Assembly (NCBI RefSeq): GCF_025938095.1
Contig: NZ_JAPCZF010000002.1
Location: forward strand, 186,001 to 250,000
DNA from: Novosphingobium sp. JCM 18896
GTDB taxonomy: Bacteria; Pseudomonadota; Alphaproteobacteria; Sphingomonadales; Sphingomonadaceae
Direction of reading: 5' to 3'
DNA length: 64,000 nt
Of the stretch, positions 59,472 to 64,000 are shown piece after piece (the first letter of the stretch is position 1; every line of letters begins with the position of its first letter). Under the pieces are notes generated by a model that made no database searches, was not told the DNA's origin, and saw nothing but the letters and a program-made list of their open reading frames with translations. A program made the position numbers and the translations under genes.

Positions 59472-60773
59472 ATGACCGGAATGGAATTCAGCGACGTGGT
59501 GGCCAAGCAGCACGCTCCCCTGGTTCAGCGCGCATCGGCAATTGCCGCCGCGCAGGCCCTGGGAACCACGACGCAGCTGCGCGACGTCAACGATCGCTCG
59601 CCGCAGGCCGGCCAGGCCCACGTCGTCACCCTCGAGCAGAACGCCTCGCCCGAGATCGTCCGCGAAGGCGCCCAGCGCTTCCGCCTGCGCTACGACGAGG
59701 CCGCCGGTGAGGCCGCCCTCGCCGCGCTGCTCGCCTGCGCCGCCAAGCCCGGCATGCCGATCGCCGCCGACACCGAGAGCCTCTCGGTCCTGGCGCTCGC
59801 CGATCGCCTCGCCGCCAGCGAGATCCCGGTGCTGATCAACGGCCCGACCGGCACCGGCAAGGAAGTGCTGAGCCGCTTCATCCACGAGCGTAGCCCGCGC
59901 GCCGGCAAGCCCTTCGTCGCCGTCAACTGCGCCGCGATGCCCGAAGCCATGCTCGAAGCCCTGCTGTTCGGCCACCAGAAGGGCGCCTTCACCGGCGCCA
60001 CCTCGTCGAGCGAAGGCTTCTTCCGCGCGGCCGACGGCGGTACCCTGCTGCTCGACGAAATCGCCGAGATGCCGATCACGCTGCAGGCCAAGCTGCTCCG
60101 CGCGCTGCAGGAAGGCGAAGTCGTTCCGATCGGCTCGACCCTGCCGATCAAGGTCGACGTCCGCATCATCGCCTGCGCCAACCGCGACCTGCCGACCGAA
60201 GTCGCCGAAGGCCGCTTCCGTGCCGACCTGTTCTACCGCCTCAACGTCTTCCCGCTCGCGCTCAAGCCGCTGCGCGACCGTCCCGAGGACATCGCCCCGC
60301 TCGCCTTCGCGCTGGCCCTGCGTCACGCGACCCCGGGCAAGTCGATGCCCTGGATCTCGGACGCGGCGATCGCGCTGCTCAAGGTCCACGGCTGGCCGGG
60401 CAACGTCCGCGAGCTCGAGAACGTGATCCGCCGCGCCCTGCTGCTCGCCGACGGCAAGCCGCAGGTCGGCCCCGAGCACATCGTGTTCGACGGCACCGCC
60501 CGCCTGGTTCCGGCCGAGATGGCCGCGCCGATGGGCATGGGCGCCGTGTCGATGCCGCAGATGCCGGCAGCGGCCGAGGCTCCGGCCGGCGGCAAGCGCC
60601 TGTCGAACATCGTCCAGCTCTCCGAAGCGCGCGCCATCATGGCCACGCTCGAAGCCTGCGGTGGCAGCCGCGTTCAGGCCGCCCGCCAGCTCGGTATCTC
60701 GGAACGCACCCTGCGTTACCGCCTCGCTTCCTTCCGTGAGGCCGGTCTCGCCGTGGCAGGAGGTCGTAGATGA
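59472..60773 (+). CDS. Sigma-54-dependent activator of flagellar genes (FlbD-like, no receiver domain)
   Basis: The 433-residue protein has an N-terminal region of about 100 residues without receiver signature. The AAA+ domain has Walker A GPTGTGKE (about 124-131), the sigma-54-contacting loop GAFTGA (171-176) and Walker B LLLDEI (192-197), then [17 protein letters not shown]-terminal Fis-type helix-turn-helix is [20 protein letters not shown]. The ATG at 59472 has GAGGG upstream; ATGs at 59451 and 59481 are alternatives. It overlaps fliE by four bases (ATGA). The GAFTGA loop makes it a real activator, probably of the three sigma-54 promoters here. Confidence 0.88.
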   Translation: MTGMEFSDVVAKQHAPLVQRASAIAAAQALGTTTQLRDVNDRSPQAGQAHVVTLEQNASPEIVREGAQRFRLRYDEAAGEAALAALLACAAKPGMPIAADTESLSVLALADRLAASEIPVLINGPTGTGKEVLSRFIHERSPRAGKPFVAVNCAAMPEAMLEALLFGHQKGAFTGATSSSEGFFRAADGGTLLLDEIAEMPITLQAKLLRALQEGEVVPIGSTLPIKVDVRIIACANRDLPTEVAEGRFRADLFYRLNVFPLALKPLRDRPEDIAPLAFALALRHATPGKSMPWISDAAIALLKVHGWPGNVRELENVIRRALLLADGKPQVGPEHIVFDGTARLVPAEMAAPMGMGAVSMPQMPAAAEAPAGGKRLSNIVQLSEARAIMATLEACGGSRVQAARQLGISERTLRYRLASFREAGLAVAGGRR

Positions 60774-61135
60774 ACCCCTTGAGCGGAGCCGGCAACGCCG
60801 CCGGCGTGCAGCAGATCATCGCCATGCGCCAGCAGATCATCGACAAGTCGACGATCCTGCAGCAGCTTCACGGTCCGCAGGGTGCCCAGGCCCCCGCGCA
60901 GACCAACGGCCCGGCAGGCGGCTTCCAGGACGCGCTCAAGTCCGCCCTGGATAGCGTCAACGGCAAGCAGCAGAATGCCGAGGCGATCACCGACGCCTAC
61001 CAGCGCGGCGAAGTCACCGACGTCGCCAAGGTCATGCTGGCGCGTCAGGAATCGAGCGTCGCCTTCGAAGCCACGCTTCAGGTTAGAAACCGTCTGTTAT
61101 CCGCATATCAAGAAATCATGCGGATGGGGGTCTGA
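60770..61135 (+). CDS. fliE: Flagellar hook-basal body complex protein FliE
   Basis: The 121-residue protein has the FliE C-terminal consensus: AEAITDAYQRGEVTDVAKVM followed by QESSVAFEATLQVRNRLLSA and YQEIMRMGV. FliE joins MS-ring and rod. The start overlaps the activator stop; AGGAGG precedes it. fliF starts three bases after its stop. Confidence 0.95.
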   Translation: MNPLSGAGNAAGVQQIIAMRQQIIDKSTILQQLHGPQGAQAPAQTNGPAGGFQDALKSALDSVNGKQQNAEAITDAYQRGEVTDVAKVMLARQESSVAFEATLQVRNRLLSAYQEIMRMGV

Positions 61136-61138
61136 TAA

Positions 61139-62827
61139 ATGAGTGATCTCGTCCCTGCCACGCCGCAAGGCTCGGTCCTCGCACCGCTCACCGATCCGGC
61201 GGGCGGCAGTGCCATGTCGCGGCTCAAGGCCTTCACCGGCCAGAGCGCGGTCAAGAAGATGCTGCCCGTGTTCCTCGGCGCCTCGGCGCTGGGCGCGGTC
61301 GCGCTGACCTACATGACCCTCGCGCCGGCGCCGCAGCGCACGCTCTACAGCCAGCTCGACGACAGCGAGCGGGCGGGCGTGGTCGATGCGCTCGACAAGG
61401 CGAACATCGCCTACAAGATCAACAACGACACCGGCGCGCTGACCGTCAACGAGGACGATCTCTACAAGGCGCGCATGCTCGTCGCCCAGAACGGCGCCGT
61501 CGCGGCGCCCGAGAGCGGCGACCAGATGCTCGACAAGCTGCCGATGGGCGCGAGCCGCGAGCTCGAGGGCGAACGCCTGCGTTCGGCGCGCGAACGCGAC
61601 ATGCAGCTGACGATCATGGAGATCGACGGCGTCGAATCCGTGCGCGTGCACCTCGCCGAGGCCGAGAAGTCGGTCTTCGTGCGCGACAACCTGCCGCCGA
61701 CGGCTTCGGTCATGGTCCGCCTCGCACGCGGCCGCCAGCTTTCGGACAGCCAGGTCATGGCGATCGTCAACCTCGTCGCCGGCTCGGTCCCGGGCCTGAC
61801 GCCCGACCAGGTCCGCGTCGTCGACCAGCACGGCCGCCTGCTCTCGGACAAGACGAGCAAGGCCGACAGCGACCGTCTCGAACTGCAGACCCGCATGGAA
61901 GAGAAGCTGCGCACCCAGGTTTCGGCACTGCTCGCGCCGATGCTCGGCGAAGGCAACTTCTCGAGCGAGATCCAGGTCGAGCTCGACATGGACCAGGTCA
62001 CCTCGGCGCGCGAAAGCTACGACAAGCAGGGCGTGGTCCGCAGCGAGACCGAACAGCAGTCGCAGACCTCGACCGCCCAGCCGGCGGCCGGTGTCCCCGG
62101 CGTGCTCTCGAACACGCCGCCTCCGCCGACCACGGCCCAGGCCGCACCGCCGCAGGGCACCCAGCCCGCCCCCGGTGCGCCGACGCCGCAGAGCTCGGAC
62201 TCGAGCACGACGCGCAATTACGAACTGGGCCGCGAAGTCGCCGTCGCCAACACGACGCCGGGCAAGGTCAAGCGCATCTCGGTCGCCGTCGCGCTCAGCG
62301 CCAAGGCGATGAAGAACGGCAAGGCCGCCGACATCGACCAGATCAAGCAGCTGGTCAGCGCCGCGGTTGGTGCCGACCAGGCGCGCGGTGATCAGGTTGC
62401 GGTCATCACCCGCAGCTTCGAGAACGTACCCGACGTTCCGACGCCGTTCTACGAAGCGCCGTGGTTCGCCACGGTGGTGCGCAACGTCGTCGCGCTGATC
62501 GCCGTCCTCCTCGTCCTGCTGCTGGGCGTCCGCCCGCTGATCAAGGCGCTGAAGCGCGAGCCCGCCGCCGGCGGCGCGAACGCCGGCGCGGCCGGGGCTG
62601 CCGGTGAGGCCGCGGAGGGAAACGTTGAACTGGCGGAAGCCGATCCGATCCCCGCCGCACTTCCCGCCGAAGCCATGATCGATGCCGAAACCGGTGTGGT
62701 CGATCCCGAACTGCTGAGCCAGCAGGTCGGCCTCGCCCAGCGCATCGTCGCCGAAAAGCCCGAGAGCGCGGTCGTCGCGCTTCGCCAGATGCTCAACCCG
62801 CCCGCTGCTGAGGCTGCCGCACAATGA
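61139..62827 (+). CDS. fliF: Flagellar MS-ring protein FliF
   Basis: The 562-residue protein has two membrane helices: VKKMLPVFLGASALGAVALT (about 37-56) and VVRNVVALIAVLLVLLLGVR (about 446-465). A large periplasmic part lies between them with the YscJ/FliF motifs (AARxAGMPxxGx-like LYKARMLVAQNG, ERDMQLTIMEIDGVESVRVH). The C-terminal tail binds FliG. A Pro/Ala/Thr-rich insert sits near residues 310-360. Stop overlaps the fliG start (ATGA). Confidence 0.96.
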   Translation: MSDLVPATPQGSVLAPLTDPAGGSAMSRLKAFTGQSAVKKMLPVFLGASALGAVALTYMTLAPAPQRTLYSQLDDSERAGVVDALDKANIAYKINNDTGALTVNEDDLYKARMLVAQNGAVAAPESGDQMLDKLPMGASRELEGERLRSARERDMQLTIMEIDGVESVRVHLAEAEKSVFVRDNLPPTASVMVRLARGRQLSDSQVMAIVNLVAGSVPGLTPDQVRVVDQHGRLLSDKTSKADSDRLELQTRMEEKLRTQVSALLAPMLGEGNFSSEIQVELDMDQVTSARESYDKQGVVRSETEQQSQTSTAQPAAGVPGVLSNTPPPPTTAQAAPPQGTQPAPGAPTPQSSDSSTTRNYELGREVAVANTTPGKVKRISVAVALSAKAMKNGKAADIDQIKQLVSAAVGADQARGDQVAVITRSFENVPDVPTPFYEAPWFATVVRNVVALIAVLLVLLLGVRPLIKALKREPAAGGANAGAAGAAGEAAEGNVELAEADPIPAALPAEAMIDAETGVVDPELLSQQVGLAQRIVAEKPESAVVALRQMLNPPAAEAAAQ

Positions 62828-63852
62828 ACGCCGAAACCTCCATCCCCTTCGATGACGCCGATCGCGCCGCGGTCATGGTGATGTTGCTCGAGGACGATCA
62901 GGCCGCGACGATCCTGTCGCAGCTCGAACCGCACGAGCTGCGTCTGCTCGGCGAGAAGATGTGCGCGCTGGGCGAGATCCAGCCCGAGGTGATCGCCCAC
63001 GCCATCGCCAACTTCGTCGATCGCACCGAGAAGATGGGCATGATCGTCCACGATCGCGTCGGTCACGTGCGCTCGCTGATGACGCGCGCGGTGGGCGAGA
63101 TCAAGGCCGACGGCCTGATGGAACGCATCCAGCCGACGCCCGAACGCGCGCCCAACCTCGAGCTCGCGCGCTGGCTGACGCCGAAGTCGCTGATGCCGCT
63201 GGTCAAGGGCGAGCATCCGCAGGCGATCGCCGTGCTGCTGGTCCAGCTCGATCCCGAGGTCGCGGCCGAAGTGCTCCACTCGCTGCCGACCGAAATCCAG
63301 CCCGAGGTGGTGCATCGCATCGCCACGCTGGGCCCGGTCTCGCCCGAGGCGCTGCAGATGCTCGAAGAGCTGCTGACCCGCAAGATCGGCGAATGCCACG
63401 GCGGTGCCGGTGCGGCGCTCACCATGGGCGGTGCCAAGGAAGCCGCGGACATCATCAACAATGCGGGCAAGGCGATGGAAAAGCGCGTCATGCCCGAGAT
63501 CACCAAGCTCGACAAAATCCTCGCCAAGGAAATCGAGAGCGAGATGTTCAAGTTCGAGCACCTCTTCGTGCTCAACGCGCAGGCGATGGGTTCGCTGCTG
63601 CGCGAGGTCGACAACGACTCGCTGATCGACGCGCTCAAGGGCATCTCGGAAGAGGAACGCGAAGTGTTCTTCGCCGCCATGTCGAGCCGCGCGGCCGACG
63701 GCGTCAAGGACGAGATCGCCGCACGCGGCCGCACCAAGCTGGCCGACGTGGTCGCGGCACAGAAGGCGATCGTCGCGATCGCCCGCCGCCTCTCGGCCGA
63801 AGGCACGATCGTGTTCGGTGTTGGTGGTGGTGGCGACGACGAATATGTCTGA
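62824..63852 (+). CDS. fliG: Flagellar motor switch protein FliG
   Basis: The 342-residue protein has the three armadillo-like domains. N-terminal: DDADRAAVMVMLLEDDQAAT. Middle: EHPQAIAVLLVQLDPEVAAEVLHSLP with the EHPQ motif. C-terminal: KGISEEEREVFFAAMSSRAA with charged residues that meet MotA. It couples torque from the stator to the rotor. fliH starts eight bases before its stop. Confidence 0.96.
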   Translation: MNAETSIPFDDADRAAVMVMLLEDDQAATILSQLEPHELRLLGEKMCALGEIQPEVIAHAIANFVDRTEKMGMIVHDRVGHVRSLMTRAVGEIKADGLMERIQPTPERAPNLELARWLTPKSLMPLVKGEHPQAIAVLLVQLDPEVAAEVLHSLPTEIQPEVVHRIATLGPVSPEALQMLEELLTRKIGECHGGAGAALTMGGAKEAADIINNAGKAMEKRVMPEITKLDKILAKEIESEMFKFEHLFVLNAQAMGSLLREVDNDSLIDALKGISEEEREVFFAAMSSRAADGVKDEIAARGRTKLADVVAAQKAIVAIARRLSAEGTIVFGVGGGGDDEYV

Positions 63853-64000
63853 CGGCCAGTTCACGGCAGGCCTGTCCTTCGGGACGGTCTCGAGCGGCAG
63901 CGGCTTCCGCAGCGACGCGCGCTTCGTCTCGCTCGGCGGCGGTGCGGCTTATGCCGCGCCCGAACCGCAGGTCGAACAGCATTTCGAGGCCGAGGATCCC
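63845..64000 (+). CDS. fliH: Flagellar assembly protein FliH (5' end only)
   Basis: Only 52 codons are in the window: MSDGQFTAGLSFGTVSSGSG and onward, ending at the right edge with an acidic QVEQHFEAEDP. The start overlaps fliG and the position, right after fliG, is that of fliH, the regulator of the FliI ATPase. Sequence support alone is weak because FliH N-termini are poorly conserved. Confidence 0.6.
   Translation, partial: MSDGQFTAGLSFGTVSSGSGFRSDARFVSLGGGAAYAAPEPQVEQHFEAEDP

Noticed and set aside
1-64000. CRISPR arrays, tRNA or rRNA genes, insertion sequences, prophage
   Set aside because: No regularly spaced repeats, no clover-leaf or rRNA-like stretch and no transposase or integrase reading frame was found by eye.

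Overview
The window is a GC-rich alphaproteobacterial chromosome segment with no rRNA, tRNA, CRISPR array or insertion sequence that I could find. Protein content points to the order Sphingomonadales (Sphingomonas, Novosphingobium or a relative). The pointers are the rpmH-rnpA-yidD-yidC-engB run, tsaD divergent from hemC-hemD-mitofilin-like, a PafA/SPAP-type alkaline phosphatase, DUF3617 and NTF2-like proteins, and a flagellar cluster driven by sigma-54 and a receiver-less FlbD-type activator. Genus assignment is inference.

Positions 1-38,000 are mostly housekeeping and metabolism. In order: a DAACS-family symporter (cut by the left edge), dapE, a frameshifted cupin gene, a GST, a lower-GC GT-C-like membrane protein, the ribosome/membrane-biogenesis block engB-yidC-yidD-rnpA-rpmH (all minus), yifB, small oxidoreductase and transferase genes, an LLM monooxygenase plus GMC oxidoreductase pair, uvrB with a possible LexA box, a hicAB toxin-antitoxin pair, an AraC regulator divergent from an SDR, a VWA lipoprotein, a flippase-gpsA-tsaD operon, hemC-hemD-mitofilin-like, an MBL hydrolase, a UbiH-type hydroxylase, an alkaline phosphatase and a DsbD-type thiol-disulfide transporter. 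Two REP-like inverted-repeat elements lie around 23.9 and 25.9 kb.

Positions 38,000-64,000 are a flagellar gene cluster interrupted by a short metabolic insert (55.2-58.1 kb). Minus-strand units are (lytic transglycosylase)-flhA-fliA and (MotA/TolQ-like)-(small Asp-bearing membrane partner)-flgA-flgM-flgN. Plus-strand units are flgBCDEF, flgGHIJKL-motA-motB and, after the insert, a sigma-54 activator-fliE-fliF-fliG-fliH. Three near-perfect sigma-54 promoters (TTGGCACG-N4-TTGCT) precede flgB, flgG and the transglycosylase-flhA-fliA unit. TTGCCG/CGGCAA palindromes resembling the Caulobacter ftr/FlbD site occur next to flgB and in the fliC/activator intergenic region. A sigma-28-like promoter precedes fliC. 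This suggests a cascade of FlbD-like activator with sigma-54 first, then FliA/FlgM, then flagellin.

The insert holds a nitronate-monooxygenase-like gene, a DmeR-DmeF cobalt/nickel efflux pair with a perfect operator palindrome over the regulator start, and an NTF2-like protein. Downstream of fliC lie two tandem, structurally matching hairpin-plus-terminator modules that look like paralogous small RNAs. The most unusual points are these twin RNAs, the second stator-like proton-channel pair co-oriented with flgA, a hook protein whose middle is about seven copies of a 30-40-residue beta unit, a FlgH without a lipobox cysteine, and a FlgD reduced to its N-terminal domain.
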